DNA from: Reichenbachiella sp. | Lineage (GTDB): Bacteria > Bacteroidota > Bacteroidia > Cytophagales > Cyclobacteriaceae | DNA length: 64,000 bases | Assembly: GCF_033344935.1 (NCBI RefSeq) | Contig: NZ_JAWPMM010000001.1 | Coordinates: forward strand, 2,466,001-2,530,000 | Direction of reading: 5' to 3' | Shown here: positions 28,584 through 37,826 of the stretch, in pieces | Layout: each line of letters opens with the position of its first letter | Position numbering within the stretch: the first letter of the stretch is position 1 | The notes under the pieces: model-generated | Databases searched by the model: none | Told to the model about the DNA's origin: nothing | Seen by the model: the letters and a program-made list of their open reading frames with translations, nothing else | Program-made: the position numbers and the translations under genes

Positions 28584-29441
28584 ATGAGTAAAACTGGAGC
28601 TTCGAAGAAAGACTTATTAGTACATATTGGATTGGCGGCTGCAACATCTATAGCGATTTTGCTGTTTGTGTTTTACATCTATCTTCCTTTTACCACTAAT
28701 CATGGAGAGAGTATGACTGTGCCGAATCTTGAAGGGATTTTACTTGAGGATTTAGGAGAGTTTTTAGAAGAAAGAGATCTGAGGTATGAAATTGAACCAG
28801 ACTCTGGGTATTCACCCAAATTTCCTCCACTCACTGTATTGAAACAGTTTCCCTTACCGAATGCCAAGGTAAAAGAAGGACGGAAAATCTACATTACCCT
28901 AAACTCATCAAAGCCTCCCGTGGTTAAGATGCCGTCCTTGATACAACGGTCGTTAAAAAATGCCCAATTAGAGTTACGTAGTCTAGGGTTGTTTTTAGGA
29001 GAAATCAGATATAGGCCTGATTTTGCATTAAATACGATACTTGGTCAGTATTATCAAGGGAAAAAGTTAAATGCAGGTGATGAAATTCCAAAAGGATCAA
29101 AAATTGACTTTGAAGTAGGGGATGGCTTAGGGAATCAAACCTTTCAAATGCTGAATTTAACCGATATGGTTTTAGATGAAGCGGTGTTTGTGATGCGCGG
29201 TTATGGATTGAAGTTGGGAGACGTATTTTATGAGAAGGAAGGTAAAATCATGAAAGAGAAGGAAGATTCCAATGGTGATATAACAGTTGAAGCGATTGAA
29301 GCTCGTCCTGGTAGAGTATTTAAGCATGCACCAAATGCAAAAAGGATTGCGCGGATTGGTCAGGAGATAGATTTGTGGATAGTAGAAGTAGATTCGTCTG
29401 CGGTAGAAGATGTGCCTACTTTGGATTTGGTCTCTGAATAA
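28584..29441 (+). CDS. PASTA-domain membrane protein
   Basis: A 285-residue protein with one N-terminal transmembrane helix (about residues 12-33) and an extracytoplasmic part of two to three PASTA repeats. The repeats start TVPNLEGILLEDLGEFLEE and VKMPSLIQRSLKNAQLEL and show the usual P-x-L-x-G and G-x-x-I patterns. PASTA domains bind peptidoglycan or beta-lactams in kinases and PBPs, but no kinase or transpeptidase domain is attached here. Standalone PASTA proteins next to ddl are common in Bacteroidota. The next gene follows within 45 bp. Confidence 0.88.
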   Translation: MSKTGASKKDLLVHIGLAAATSIAILLFVFYIYLPFTTNHGESMTVPNLEGILLEDLGEFLEERDLRYEIEPDSGYSPKFPPLTVLKQFPLPNAKVKEGRKIYITLNSSKPPVVKMPSLIQRSLKNAQLELRSLGLFLGEIRYRPDFALNTILGQYYQGKKLNAGDEIPKGSKIDFEVGDGLGNQTFQMLNLTDMVLDEAVFVMRGYGLKLGDVFYEKEGKIMKEKEDSNGDITVEAIEARPGRVFKHAPNAKRIARIGQEIDLWIVEVDSSAVEDVPTLDLVSE

Positions 29442-29486
29442 GATGTATATCATAAAATATTGAATAAATTCTTCGTTAAGAATATT

Positions 29487-31388
29487 ATGAAATTAGCAGT
29501 CTGGAGCGTGGTAATATTAATGATGTTGAGCTTGGATACGGTCAGCTTTGCTCAGCTTCATATTAGACCCATCAACCGAGCTTCTAATTCGTTAGCGACT
29601 TCCAGTGGAGCTAGAATAACGGCGACGAGGGATACTGTGAACTTGCCATTCTGGGATGATTTTTCTTTCTCAAAAACCGCAGCCGATTCCACGCTTTGGG
29701 AAAGCAATACAGGAGCGGTGATAAATGGCACTTTAGGTAAAGTAGCGCCAACAGTTAATGTGGCTTCATTCGATGGGAACGATTTGTTTGGTAACCCTCA
29801 TAACCCAGGTGGAGTAGGAAGTGATACAGTAGATGTATTGACCTCTCAGCCCATCGATTTGGAAGCTGTAAAGCCAGATAAACGCGATTCTGTTTGGTTA
29901 TCCTTTTATTGGCAGATGGAAGGGTTGGGTGAAGTGCCAGAACAGCGTGATTTTTTGATGTTGCAATTTTTGGATAAAAAAGGCTCATGGAATGAAGAAC
30001 TTACATTGTTAGGAGTTGCCGATAATAGGTTTGATTCCTTCATGAAGGAATCTATCCAAATAAATCATGACGATTATTTTCATTCAGGTTTTCAATTCAG
30101 ATTTGTATCTGTTGGCAATAGTTTAGGCCCCTATGATGCGTGGCATATAGACTATGTTTACCTTAATCAGGATCGATCTCCAATCAACGAGTCGCTTGTA
30201 GATCGAGCAGTCACAGAAGCACCAACTCCAATTTTCAGTGAGTATACCATGATTCCATATGATCTTTTGTTCGACTTTCCAGATACTATTTACCATGAGA
30301 TTTCATTCGACTTTGCCACATTAGAGAATAAAGTGCATCCCGTAGAGTTTGAGTACACATTAACGAATTACGATTACCCCAATACAGACAGTGCAGCTTT
30401 CAATGCCACTTTGTTTTACCTCAACGATACGGACGATAATTTCTCTTTACCAGCGAATGGCCGAAATACCAACTTTATACCTGCATTGAATGATTCGTAT
30501 TTTTTGGGATATGACTCGTTGTTCATTGAAACGGAATTGATATTTTCTTCTACAACGGATGGATATTTTATCAAATCTATTGACGGACCAGAAGGTGCTG
30601 AAGTAATTACATATCTGACTGACGATGAATACAATTATCGACTTAATGATACCATAAGGTCATATTTTGAAATCCACGAGGCATTGGCTTATGATGACGG
30701 TAGTGCAGAATATGCGGCAGGGTTGAATAAAAATAGATCTCAGTTGGCTATACATTATAATATACCAATTGCTGACACGATCACTTACATCGATATCTAT
30801 TTTCCTCAGCTCAATCCTTCTTCCTCAGGGGAGGAGATTTTGCTCTCGGTACTTAAGGATCTTTCAGGAGAACCATCTAGCGTTTTGCGTGAACAAACCT
30901 ATATCATACCAGGTGGTGCTCAGTTGAATCAATTTGATCGCTTTGTTTTAGATGCCCCTGTTATAGTTTCAGGTGAGTTTTATATTGGGTTTCAACAGTT
31001 TACTAATGACTATATAGGTATTGGGTTGGATAATAATAGTCTACTTGGTACGCAGAAAATTTTTGTGAACACAGAAGATGAATGGGAGCCTAATAACAAA
31101 GTAGAGGGTATGATTATGATTCGACCCGTTTTTGCTGATTCGGACTATGTTGTAACTTCAGTTGATGAGCCAAAGCCTGAAGTAGTCATTTATCCCAATC
31201 CTGCCAATGAGAAGTTGACCCTTCAAGGAGACTTTGATTATTATGAGTTGCTGGATTTATCCGGCAAAGTATTGGTGATGGATCGATCTCGCGAATTGCT
31301 GATTTCAAACGTTCAAAATGGCATCTACTTTTTGAAAGTTTACAAAGGGGCTAACGCTATAGTAAGAAAAATCATCATCCAGCACTAA
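29487..31388 (+). CDS. T9SS type A sorting domain-containing secreted protein
   Basis: About 633 residues from ATG 29487, chosen over an in-frame TTG at 29460 because it directly begins the signal peptide (MKLAVWSVVILMML to VSFAQ). The central part is beta-rich and acidic with no catalytic motif that I recognise. The last 80 residues form a type IX secretion sorting domain: VVIYPNPANEKLTLQG, then a L-L-D-L-S-G-K-V strand and GIYFLKVYKG near the end. It is a predicted cell-surface or secreted protein of unknown function. It converges with nspC with no gap. Confidence 0.85.
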   Translation: MKLAVWSVVILMMLSLDTVSFAQLHIRPINRASNSLATSSGARITATRDTVNLPFWDDFSFSKTAADSTLWESNTGAVINGTLGKVAPTVNVASFDGNDLFGNPHNPGGVGSDTVDVLTSQPIDLEAVKPDKRDSVWLSFYWQMEGLGEVPEQRDFLMLQFLDKKGSWNEELTLLGVADNRFDSFMKESIQINHDDYFHSGFQFRFVSVGNSLGPYDAWHIDYVYLNQDRSPINESLVDRAVTEAPTPIFSEYTMIPYDLLFDFPDTIYHEISFDFATLENKVHPVEFEYTLTNYDYPNTDSAAFNATLFYLNDTDDNFSLPANGRNTNFIPALNDSYFLGYDSLFIETELIFSSTTDGYFIKSIDGPEGAEVITYLTDDEYNYRLNDTIRSYFEIHEALAYDDGSAEYAAGLNKNRSQLAIHYNIPIADTITYIDIYFPQLNPSSSGEEILLSVLKDLSGEPSSVLREQTYIIPGGAQLNQFDRFVLDAPVIVSGEFYIGFQQFTNDYIGIGLDNNSLLGTQKIFVNTEDEWEPNNKVEGMIMIRPVFADSDYVVTSVDEPKPEVVIYPNPANEKLTLQGDFDYYELLDLSGKVLVMDRSRELLISNVQNGIYFLKVYKGANAIVRKIIIQH

Positions 31389-32516
31389 TCAGGAAAGTCT
31401 ATTTTTGTAATCTGAATAATCAAATGTTTTTATCAAGTCAAAAGAGTCATCTTTTCTTTTGATTCCAATTGCTGGATGTTGAACCCCATTGAAGGTACTA
31501 GTCTTAACCATGGTATAGTGTATCATGTCAAGAAATTCAATTTCATCTCCTATAGCTAACGGTTGATCAAAAGAATAGGCCTCCAAAAAGTCACCGGCAA
31601 GGCAGCTTACCCCACCAAGTCGATATTGGTGTTTGCCTTTTTTCGCGTCAGTATATCCTTTCGCTAAATTAGGTCTGTACGGCATCTCCAAACAATCGGG
31701 CATATGGCAAGTGAAAGAAGCATCAATAATGGCCGTTTTAACTCCTCCGTTGTCAACAATATCTAGTACTGTGGTTTTTAACGATCCGGTTTCCCAGGCA
31801 AAGGCACTGCCTGGTTCAAGAATCAGGTGTAAGTTATGCTTGACTTTGAATTCCTTAAGGACTTTGATCAAATGATCTGTATCATAGTTTTTTCTGGTCA
31901 TCAGATGTCCGCCACCCATATTGAGCCATTTGATTTGGGGTAGCAAATGTCCAAATCTTTCTTCTACTGATTTGAGTGTCTGCTCCAGGGCTTTAGAATC
32001 TGATTCGCATAATACATGAAAATGAAGGCCTTCAACGTAGTCAGGAATTTCTAGGGCTAAAGCGTCTGTTTTTACCCCCAGCCTTGAAGTAGGTGAGGAG
32101 GGATTGTACAAATCGGTCTCCACATCGGAATATTCAGGATTAATTCTTAGTCCTACTGATACACTACTTGCTTTAGCCTTGGGACCGAAACGTTCTAATT
32201 GATTGATGGAGTTGAACGTGATATGACTACTTCCTGCAAGAATTTCATCTATTTCACTGTCCTTATAAGCTACCGCATAAGTATGAGATTTGGTCTGCAT
32301 ATATTCATTGCAGAGCATCATTTCATGAACAGAACTGGCAGTAGCTCCAGAAATATATTTCCGTACCGTTGGAAATGCACTCCACATGGCAAAGCCTTTG
32401 AATGCAAGGATGATTTCAACCTGAGCCTGATCCGATACAGATTTGATCAAACTCAGGTTGTTTTCTAGTTTTTGCTCGTCAAGAACAAAACAAGGAGAAG
32501 GAATGTTTTTTTGCAT
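31389..32516 (-). CDS. nspC: Carboxynorspermidine/carboxyspermidine decarboxylase
   Basis: A 375-residue fold-type III PLP decarboxylase of the alanine racemase / ornithine decarboxylase class. The PLP lysine is expected in ILAFKGFAMWS (Lys40). Other visible signatures are HFHVLCES, NMGGGH, the glycine-rich LEPGSAFAWETG and the C-terminal CLAGDF segment carrying the active-site Cys-Asp. It decarboxylates carboxy(nor)spermidine to (nor)spermidine. The ATG overlaps the stop of the dehydrogenase gene by 1 bp (TAATG), so the pathway pair is coupled. Confidence 0.94.
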   Translation of the reverse strand: MQKNIPSPCFVLDEQKLENNLSLIKSVSDQAQVEIILAFKGFAMWSAFPTVRKYISGATASSVHEMMLCNEYMQTKSHTYAVAYKDSEIDEILAGSSHITFNSINQLERFGPKAKASSVSVGLRINPEYSDVETDLYNPSSPTSRLGVKTDALALEIPDYVEGLHFHVLCESDSKALEQTLKSVEERFGHLLPQIKWLNMGGGHLMTRKNYDTDHLIKVLKEFKVKHNLHLILEPGSAFAWETGSLKTTVLDIVDNGGVKTAIIDASFTCHMPDCLEMPYRPNLAKGYTDAKKGKHQYRLGGVSCLAGDFLEAYSFDQPLAIGDEIEFLDMIHYTMVKTSTFNGVQHPAIGIKRKDDSFDLIKTFDYSDYKNRLS

Positions 32517-33721
32517 TACTCTACTTCCAAATCAATGTTGTGTTGTTCATGCCAAGGCAGTCCTTCAGTATTCAGCTTTTCCATGAATGGATCAGGGTTG
32601 AACTCTTCTACATTGAATACGCCAGCGCCAGTCCATTCACCGGTCAAAACCATCATCGCGCCGATCATAGCTGGAACTCCAGTGGTATATGACACGCCCT
32701 GAGCTCCCGTTTCATTGAATGCCTCTTGGTGCTTACAGTTATTGTAAACATAGTAGGTGGTTTCTTTTCCATCCTTCAAGCCTTTAATTCTGCAACCGAT
32801 TGAAGTTTCTCCTTCGTAGTTGTCTCCTAAGCTACCTGGGTCAGGTAAGGTTTCCTTCAAAAATTGCAAGGGAACGATATCTACTCCTTTGTACTTGATA
32901 GGCTCTATAGAAGCCATGCCAATATTTTGAATTACTCTTAAATGAGTCAAATACTCTTGGCCAAATGTCATCCAAAATCTTGCTCTTTTTAAACTAGGGA
33001 AGTTTTTAGTGAGTGACTCTAGTTCTTCATGGTAGAGTACATAAGAGTCTCTTGTGCCAATGTTAGGGTAGTTTAATTCTTTTTTGATTTCAAATGGTTT
33101 CGTCTCTACCCAATCTCCGTTTTCCCAATACCGTCCATTCTGAGTGATTTCACGAATGTTGATTTCAGGGTTGAAATTTGTGGCGAATGCTTTACCATGA
33201 TCACCGCCATTACAGTCAACAATGTCCAGGTATTGAATTTCATCAAAATGATGCTTGGCAGCGTATGCAGTATAGATGCTTGTTACACCGGGGTCAAATC
33301 CACAACCTAGAACGGCGGTAAGGCCAGCTTCTTTAAATCGATCTTGATAGGCCCATTGCCACTTATATTCAAATTTGGCTTCATCCTTAGGTTCGTAATT
33401 AGCGGTGTCTAAATAGTGAACCCCAGTTTCCAAACAGGCATCCATAATAGTAAGATCCTGATAGGGAAGAGCCACATTGATGAGTAGTTTGGGCTTGATT
33501 TTGTTGATTAAAACAACTAACTCCGGAACGTTGTCTGCATCAACTTGTGCCGTGGTAATATTGATATTGAGATCTGAATCAATATCTTTTGCTATTTGAT
33601 CACATTTAGATTTGGTTCGACTGGCCATCCAAATGTCCGTAAATACTTCTGGGTTTTGCGCACATTTGTAGGCGACCACACGGCCCACACCTCCTGCACC
33701 AATGATTAAAATTCTTGACAT
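32516..33721 (-). CDS. Carboxynorspermidine dehydrogenase (saccharopine dehydrogenase family)
   Basis: A 401-residue NAD(P)-dependent enzyme with an N-terminal Rossmann motif IIGAGGVGRVVA (GxGGVG at residues 8-13) and the saccharopine-dehydrogenase pattern GCGFDPGVTSIYTAYAAKHHF. Together with the next gene, the carboxynorspermidine decarboxylase, it forms the alternative polyamine pathway that condenses aspartate semialdehyde with putrescine or diaminopropane. This replaces S-adenosylmethionine-dependent spermidine synthesis. The pairing makes this role much more likely than lysine catabolism. Confidence 0.92.
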   Translation of the reverse strand: MSRILIIGAGGVGRVVAYKCAQNPEVFTDIWMASRTKSKCDQIAKDIDSDLNINITTAQVDADNVPELVVLINKIKPKLLINVALPYQDLTIMDACLETGVHYLDTANYEPKDEAKFEYKWQWAYQDRFKEAGLTAVLGCGFDPGVTSIYTAYAAKHHFDEIQYLDIVDCNGGDHGKAFATNFNPEINIREITQNGRYWENGDWVETKPFEIKKELNYPNIGTRDSYVLYHEELESLTKNFPSLKRARFWMTFGQEYLTHLRVIQNIGMASIEPIKYKGVDIVPLQFLKETLPDPGSLGDNYEGETSIGCRIKGLKDGKETTYYVYNNCKHQEAFNETGAQGVSYTTGVPAMIGAMMVLTGEWTGAGVFNVEEFNPDPFMEKLNTEGLPWHEQHNIDLEVE

Positions 33722-33743
33722 CTTAATAAGGTTTTTAAAGACA

Positions 33744-33751
33744 CAAATTTA
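33744..33751 (-). promoter_or_regulatory. Putative -7 box for the polyamine operon
   Basis: TAAATTTG on the minus strand matches TAnnTTTG and ends 22 bp before the dehydrogenase ATG. The -33 region is AT-rich without a clear TTTG. Confidence 0.42.
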
Positions 33752-33897
33752 TATAAGGATAATATCTATTTGATAAGTAAGGAATTTATTAATTCAAATT
33801 TGTGTTTCTATCCTGAATAGATAAATTTTATTTAAATTGTAGGGTTCAATCATTATTGTAATTGTAGTGATGCTTCAATTGTAAATCAAAAAAACCA

Positions 33898-34530
33898 ATG
33901 ATAAGAGCATATTCAACACAACTCAAAAATTATTTATTAATTGGCACAATGATCCTCTTAGGGAGCTGCCTCTCACAAAAAGATTTTATTACAGATTCTG
34001 ATTATAGTTATGGGGGTAAGTTCAAGAAGTATCGAACTTATAACTTCATGACAAGTCCTGAGAATGATACGCTTTTTCATCGTGAAATCCTTGAAAAAAC
34101 CATTTCTTCAAGAATGGGAGCGCAAGGATATTTCAAGCAAACAAAAAAGCCGGACTTATTGGTGATGTATAAAATATTTTACGATGATTTTTCATTGCGA
34201 GGTTATAATCAACCTCACTTTGAGAGTTGGGTAAATAATGATCAAGCCTTGGAGGGTTCAAAGAAAGATAATGATTCATCTGATGATTTTTTCGAAGATG
34301 AGGAGGTCGAGGGCGAAGAGTATAGAGTTAGTAATTACGAAATGAACGATGGTACCTTGCTTGTAGTGTTTTTTGATCGCAAGAAGAAACAGACCGTTTG
34401 GCAAGGATATGCCTCGGGTGTGTTTTCAAGAGATAATAAAGATTCAAGAAAGAATATTAAGGTGGCTACATCGAAAATATTTAATGAGTTTAGATTGATC
34501 GCAGATGGCTATGTCATCAAAGGTGGTTGA
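33898..34530 (+). CDS. DUF4136-like lipoprotein
   Basis: A 210-residue lipoprotein (lipobox LLGSC, Cys about 24). The mature part has the DUF4136 layout: a YRTYNF start, then paired IxxxMxxxGY (ISSRMGAQGYFKQTKKPDLLV) and a C-terminal strand TLLVVFFDRKKKQTVWQGYASG. A serine/aspartate/glutamate-rich insertion occupies about residues 118-140. Members are periplasmic or outer-membrane lipoproteins without a defined activity. It is monocistronic with its own terminator. Confidence 0.85.
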   Translation: MIRAYSTQLKNYLLIGTMILLGSCLSQKDFITDSDYSYGGKFKKYRTYNFMTSPENDTLFHREILEKTISSRMGAQGYFKQTKKPDLLVMYKIFYDDFSLRGYNQPHFESWVNNDQALEGSKKDNDSSDDFFEDEEVEGEEYRVSNYEMNDGTLLVVFFDRKKKQTVWQGYASGVFSRDNKDSRKNIKVATSKIFNEFRLIADGYVIKGG

Positions 34531-34558
34531 TTTTTAATAAGCTTTGAGAAATGTTAAG

Positions 34559-34586
34559 GACCCAATGGAAATTGGGTCTTTTTTTT
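34559..34586 (+). terminator. Intrinsic terminator after the DUF4136 gene
   Basis: GACCCAAT (34559-34566) and ATTGGGTC (34571-34578) form a perfect 8-bp stem capped by a GGAA tetraloop and followed by eight T. It sits about 30 bp after the stop codon. Confidence 0.93.
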
Positions 34587-34624
34587 CGCTTTATTTGTTG
34601 ATCTAAAAGAAAGAATAAAAATTT

Positions 34625-35395
34625 ATGTCTGCACCGCTAATTTTAATATCTAATGACGATGGTATCACTTCAAAGGGAATACGAAAGTTGGTTGACCTCA
34701 TGTCACAACTTGGCGAGGTGGTAGTAGTAGCACCCGATGGGCCTCAGTCTGGAATGGGACATGCGATTACAGTTGGTGATACTTTGAGATTGACTAAGAC
34801 TGATATTTTTGATGATATCCAGGCTTATAAATGTTCTGGAACACCAGCGGATTGCATCAAATTAGCTAAGCACGAAGTGTTAAAAGGCAGGAAGGTTGAC
34901 TTGGTAGTTAGTGGAATCAATCATGGCTCCAACACCAGTATTAGTGTACTTTATTCCGGCACGATGTCAGCTGCTATAGAAGGTGCCATTGAAGGAACTC
35001 CTGCGATTGGATTTTCATTGTGTGATTTTAGCTGGCACGCTGACTTTTCACATGTAGATGAGTTTGTATTGAAAATTGCTAATGAAGCATTGCAGCATGG
35101 TTTGCCCGAAGGAATTGCGTTGAATGTGAATATCCCGCCTAAGCAGAACGAAAACATCAAAGGAATCAAAGTTGCTCGACAAGCAAATGCCCGATGGGAG
35201 GAGGAGTTTGACAAACGTAGAGATCCGCACGGTAGAGACTATTATTGGATGGTGGGTAATTTTGTAAATCATGACAAAGGAGAGGATAACGATGAATGGG
35301 CTATTGCCAATAACTACATCTCTATCGTTCCTTGCCAGTTTGACCTGACAGGCCACCACGCCTTCAGTCATTTGAATGAAAAGTGGGATTTGTAA
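34625..35395 (+). CDS. surE: 5'/3'-nucleotidase SurE
   Basis: A 256-residue metal-dependent nucleotidase that dephosphorylates nucleoside monophosphates. The N-terminal ISNDDGITSKGI holds the two metal-binding aspartates, VVAPDGPQSGMGHAI follows, and VVSGINHGSNTSISVLYSGTMSAA carries the conserved Asn/Ser residues. The length is normal for SurE. It is flanked by the previous terminator and by the ribosomal protein promoter, so it appears monocistronic. Confidence 0.96.
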   Translation: MSAPLILISNDDGITSKGIRKLVDLMSQLGEVVVVAPDGPQSGMGHAITVGDTLRLTKTDIFDDIQAYKCSGTPADCIKLAKHEVLKGRKVDLVVSGINHGSNTSISVLYSGTMSAAIEGAIEGTPAIGFSLCDFSWHADFSHVDEFVLKIANEALQHGLPEGIALNVNIPPKQNENIKGIKVARQANARWEEEFDKRRDPHGRDYYWMVGNFVNHDKGEDNDEWAIANNYISIVPCQFDLTGHHAFSHLNEKWDL

Positions 35396-35440
35396 GAGAG
35401 TATAAAGTTTAAAAGTGAAAAGTCTTTTTACTTTAATGCT

Positions 35441-35470
35441 TTTCACTTTCAACTCATTTACCTACTTTTG
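35441..35470 (+). promoter_or_regulatory. Promoter of the rpsF-rpsR-rplI operon
   Basis: TACTTTTG at 35463-35470 matches TAnnTTTG and is preceded by TTTC at 35441-35444 with 18-bp spacing, one base from the -33 TTTG. It ends 32 bp before the rpsF ATG. Confidence 0.55.
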
Positions 35471-35502
35471 CACTTCAAAATTTTTAAACTAAATATTTCA
35501 TA

Positions 35503-35859
35503 ATGAAAAATTACGAGACGGTATTCATTTTAACTCCCGTTTTGTCTGATGATCAGATGAAGGATGCTGTCGGTAAGTTTAAGAAGGTACTAGTTGACAA
35601 TGGTGCGAAAATCATCAATGAAGAGAACTGGGGCCTTAAGAAATTAGCTTATCCGATTCAGCACAAAAAAACAGGGTTTTATCAATTGTTCGAGTTTGAA
35701 GCAGAAGAGACAATCGTTGACGCGCTTGAGACTGAGTACAGAAGAGACGAGAAAATCTTGAGATTCTTAACTACTGCTTTGGACAAGCATGCATTGGCTT
35801 ACAATGTGAAGAGAAAGAGCGGTGCATTTAACAAAAAGAAAGAGGAGGCAAAATCATGA
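35503..35859 (+). CDS. rpsF: 30S ribosomal protein S6
   Basis: A 118-residue protein with the S6 pattern: [12 protein letters not shown] at the start, [24 protein letters not shown] in the middle and [17 protein letters not shown] at the end. It binds 16S rRNA together with S18. It is the first gene of the conserved rpsF-rpsR-rplI operon and overlaps rpsR by 4 bp (ATGA). Confidence 0.98.
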   Translation: MKNYETVFILTPVLSDDQMKDAVGKFKKVLVDNGAKIINEENWGLKKLAYPIQHKKTGFYQLFEFEAEETIVDALETEYRRDEKILRFLTTALDKHALAYNVKRKSGAFNKKKEEAKS

Positions 35860-36107
35860 CATTAGTAAACGAGCCAATAAATAGAGCCGATCAGAAGAAG
35901 AAATACTGTAGGTTCAAGAAGAACGGTATCAAGTACATTGATTACAAAGACGCCAACTTCCTTTTGAAATTCGTAAACGAACAAGGTAAGATTTTACCAA
36001 GAAGATTGACTGGTACTAGCCAGAAATTCCAAGGTAAAGTTTCTCAAGCGATCAAAAGAGCGAGACATATTGCTTTGTTGCCTTACGTTACTGATTCACT
36101 TAAATAA
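35856..36107 (+). CDS. rpsR: 30S ribosomal protein S18
   Basis: An 83-residue basic protein with the S18 signature [33 protein letters not shown] and the C-terminal [13 protein letters not shown]. It forms a heterodimer with S6 on 16S rRNA. The start overlaps the end of rpsF, and rplI follows after 9 bp. The cysteine in KKYCRFKK is the single remaining Cys of the N-terminal region. Confidence 0.98.
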   Translation: MTLVNEPINRADQKKKYCRFKKNGIKYIDYKDANFLLKFVNEQGKILPRRLTGTSQKFQGKVSQAIKRARHIALLPYVTDSLK

Positions 36108-36116
36108 GACAAGGAC

Positions 36117-36560
36117 ATGGAAATTATATTGAAAGAAGATATCAAAGGCCTTGGATATAAGAACGATACAGTAGATGTAAAGCCAGGGTACGGAAGAAAC
36201 TATTTGATTCCTCAAGGATTTGCCATCATTGCAAGCGTTTCTAACAAGAAGATGATTGCTGAAAACATCAGGCAAGCAGCTCACAAAGCGGAGAAGCTTA
36301 GACAAGATGCTGAAGATTTGGCTAAGTCTATAGGGGAAGTTGTTTTGGAAATCAAAACTAAAGCTGGTGAAAGCGGTAAAATTTTCGGTGCTATTACTGC
36401 ATTGCAAGTTTCAGATGCTTTGGCTGCCAAAGGTTTCGAAATTGACAGAAAGAAAATTAGCTTTAATACACAAGTGAAAAACGTTGGAGAATACAAAGTG
36501 TCTTTGGACTTGCACAAAGAAGTTCAGCACGATGTAAACATCAATGTAGTAGCTGAGTAA
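36117..36560 (+). CDS. rplI: 50S ribosomal protein L9
   Basis: A 147-residue protein with the L9 N-terminal domain (MEIILKEDIKGLGYKNDTVDVKPGYGRNYLIPQG), the long connecting helix rich in Lys/Glu/Ala and the C-terminal rRNA-binding domain (GKIFGAITALQVSDAL). It is the third gene of the operon and is followed by a terminator. Confidence 0.98.
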   Translation: MEIILKEDIKGLGYKNDTVDVKPGYGRNYLIPQGFAIIASVSNKKMIAENIRQAAHKAEKLRQDAEDLAKSIGEVVLEIKTKAGESGKIFGAITALQVSDALAAKGFEIDRKKISFNTQVKNVGEYKVSLDLHKEVQHDVNINVVAE

Positions 36561-36581
36561 TTATAATAAGCTCAAGATATA

Positions 36582-36614
36582 GAAAGCGATGCTAGCGATA
36601 GTGTCGCTTTTTTT
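36582..36614 (+). terminator. Intrinsic terminator of the S6-S18-L9 operon
   Basis: AAAGCGA (from 36583) pairs with TCGCTTT (to about 36610) around a 14-nt loop and is followed by a T tract. It lies about 25 bp after the rplI stop. Confidence 0.75.
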
Positions 36615-36633
36615 ATTGCCTTATCTTTGATCT

Positions 36634-37611
36634 ATGGTTATTCACAACGCAAATAACTTCCGGACCGAATTCCACCCGAAGCCTTCACATCTTCAGATGG
36701 GCTTTGATACTCAATTGTTGACCATCGGATCGTGCTTTTCAGAAAACATAGGAGCAAAACTACAAAGCGGTAAGATTCCTGTTTTGGTTAATCCATTAGG
36801 AACGGTTTATAATCCAATCTCCATCTTTAAACTCCTGAGCAATGATCCCTTAGATGACGATAAGTTCGTTGAAGTGGGAGGGCTGTGGTATCATTTGGAC
36901 TTTCATTCTCAGTTTTCAGGAAGGGATAAAAAAACACTGGAGACCGTACTGAAACTTAAGCTTAAGGAGCTATCGGATTATTTGAATCAAGCGCAAATTG
37001 TCTTCATTACACTAGGCACCTCCTATGTATATGAATGGGCAGAAAACGGCTCAGTTGTGGCTAATTGTCATAAAATATCACAAAAAAAGTTTACCAAGAG
37101 ACTGCTAAGTCTGGAAGAAATGAAGGGAGCTTTTGAGCAATTGAAAACAAAATTGATTCAATTAAATCCTTCACTACAGTTTGTGTTTACTGTGAGCCCT
37201 GTGCGACATATCAAAGATGGAATTGTCGAAAACCAATTAAGTAAATCATTGCTAAGAGTGCTGTGTCATGAGTTGACTCAAGATAGTCAGGTGAGCTATT
37301 TTCCAGCTTATGAAATGATGATGGATGACCTGCGTGATTATCGCTTTTATAAGACAGATATGATCCATCCTAGTGAAATGGCCGAAGAATATATCTGGGA
37401 AAAATTCCAACAAACCTACTTTTCAGATCAGACCAAAAAAGTACTTAAAGAGTGGGGTAAAATTAAGGCGGCATTAGCTCACCGACCTTTCAATATTGAG
37501 TCAGAAAATCATCAAAAATTTCTGAGGGAACAAGTGAAAAAATTAGATGTCTTCTCTGAATATTTTGATATCGAAGAGGAGAGAGTATTTCTTCAAAATC
37601 AGTTAATCTAA
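36634..37611 (+). CDS. GSCFA domain-containing protein
   Basis: A 325-residue cytoplasmic protein with the family-defining motif in LLTIGSCFSENIGAKL (residues about 30-45), an FITLGTSYVYEW segment, TVSPVRHIKDG and a C-terminal DMIHPSEMAEEYIW with an Asp/His pair. The set resembles an SGNH-type hydrolase (Ser in GSC, Asn/His blocks), so an esterase or acyltransferase activity on an unknown substrate is plausible. The ATG follows the terminator by only 20 bp and a TATCTTTG promoter-like box lies within that gap, so the true start could lie slightly downstream. Confidence 0.88.
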   Translation: MVIHNANNFRTEFHPKPSHLQMGFDTQLLTIGSCFSENIGAKLQSGKIPVLVNPLGTVYNPISIFKLLSNDPLDDDKFVEVGGLWYHLDFHSQFSGRDKKTLETVLKLKLKELSDYLNQAQIVFITLGTSYVYEWAENGSVVANCHKISQKKFTKRLLSLEEMKGAFEQLKTKLIQLNPSLQFVFTVSPVRHIKDGIVENQLSKSLLRVLCHELTQDSQVSYFPAYEMMMDDLRDYRFYKTDMIHPSEMAEEYIWEKFQQTYFSDQTKKVLKEWGKIKAALAHRPFNIESENHQKFLREQVKKLDVFSEYFDIEEERVFLQNQLI

Positions 37612-37742
37612 TTGTAGCCGTTGCAAATCATTCAATAAATGGTTAATATTTTGGATGATCTCTAAATATTCAGGGATTTATTAAAAATCGAAACAAAAGC
37701 TTGCGCTTTCAATAATACTTTCTCTTTCTTTGTATCACAAGG

Positions 37743-37826
37743 ATGAACAACACGCAAGTACATATCGCATTCATCGCTGCTACTCCTGCTCCAAGGAGGA
37801 ACAACAGGCCCGTAGGGGTCTGCTAA
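37743..37826 (+). CDS. Putative arginine attenuator leader peptide (27 aa)
   Basis: ATG at 37743 opens a 27-codon frame ending at TAA 37824-37826, about 80 bp before the first gene of the arginine operon. Residues 15-22 read P-A-P-R-R-N-N-R: three arginines within five codons, all AGG, near the end of the peptide, followed by P-V-G-V-C. This is the layout of amino-acid operon leader peptides, in which ribosome stalling at starved codons selects between RNA folds. A potential hairpin starts at the third Arg codon and a strong hairpin begins 4 nt after the stop. It is too short for ordinary gene finding. Translation and function are inferred. Confidence 0.72.
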   Translation: MNNTQVHIAFIAATPAPRRNNRPVGVC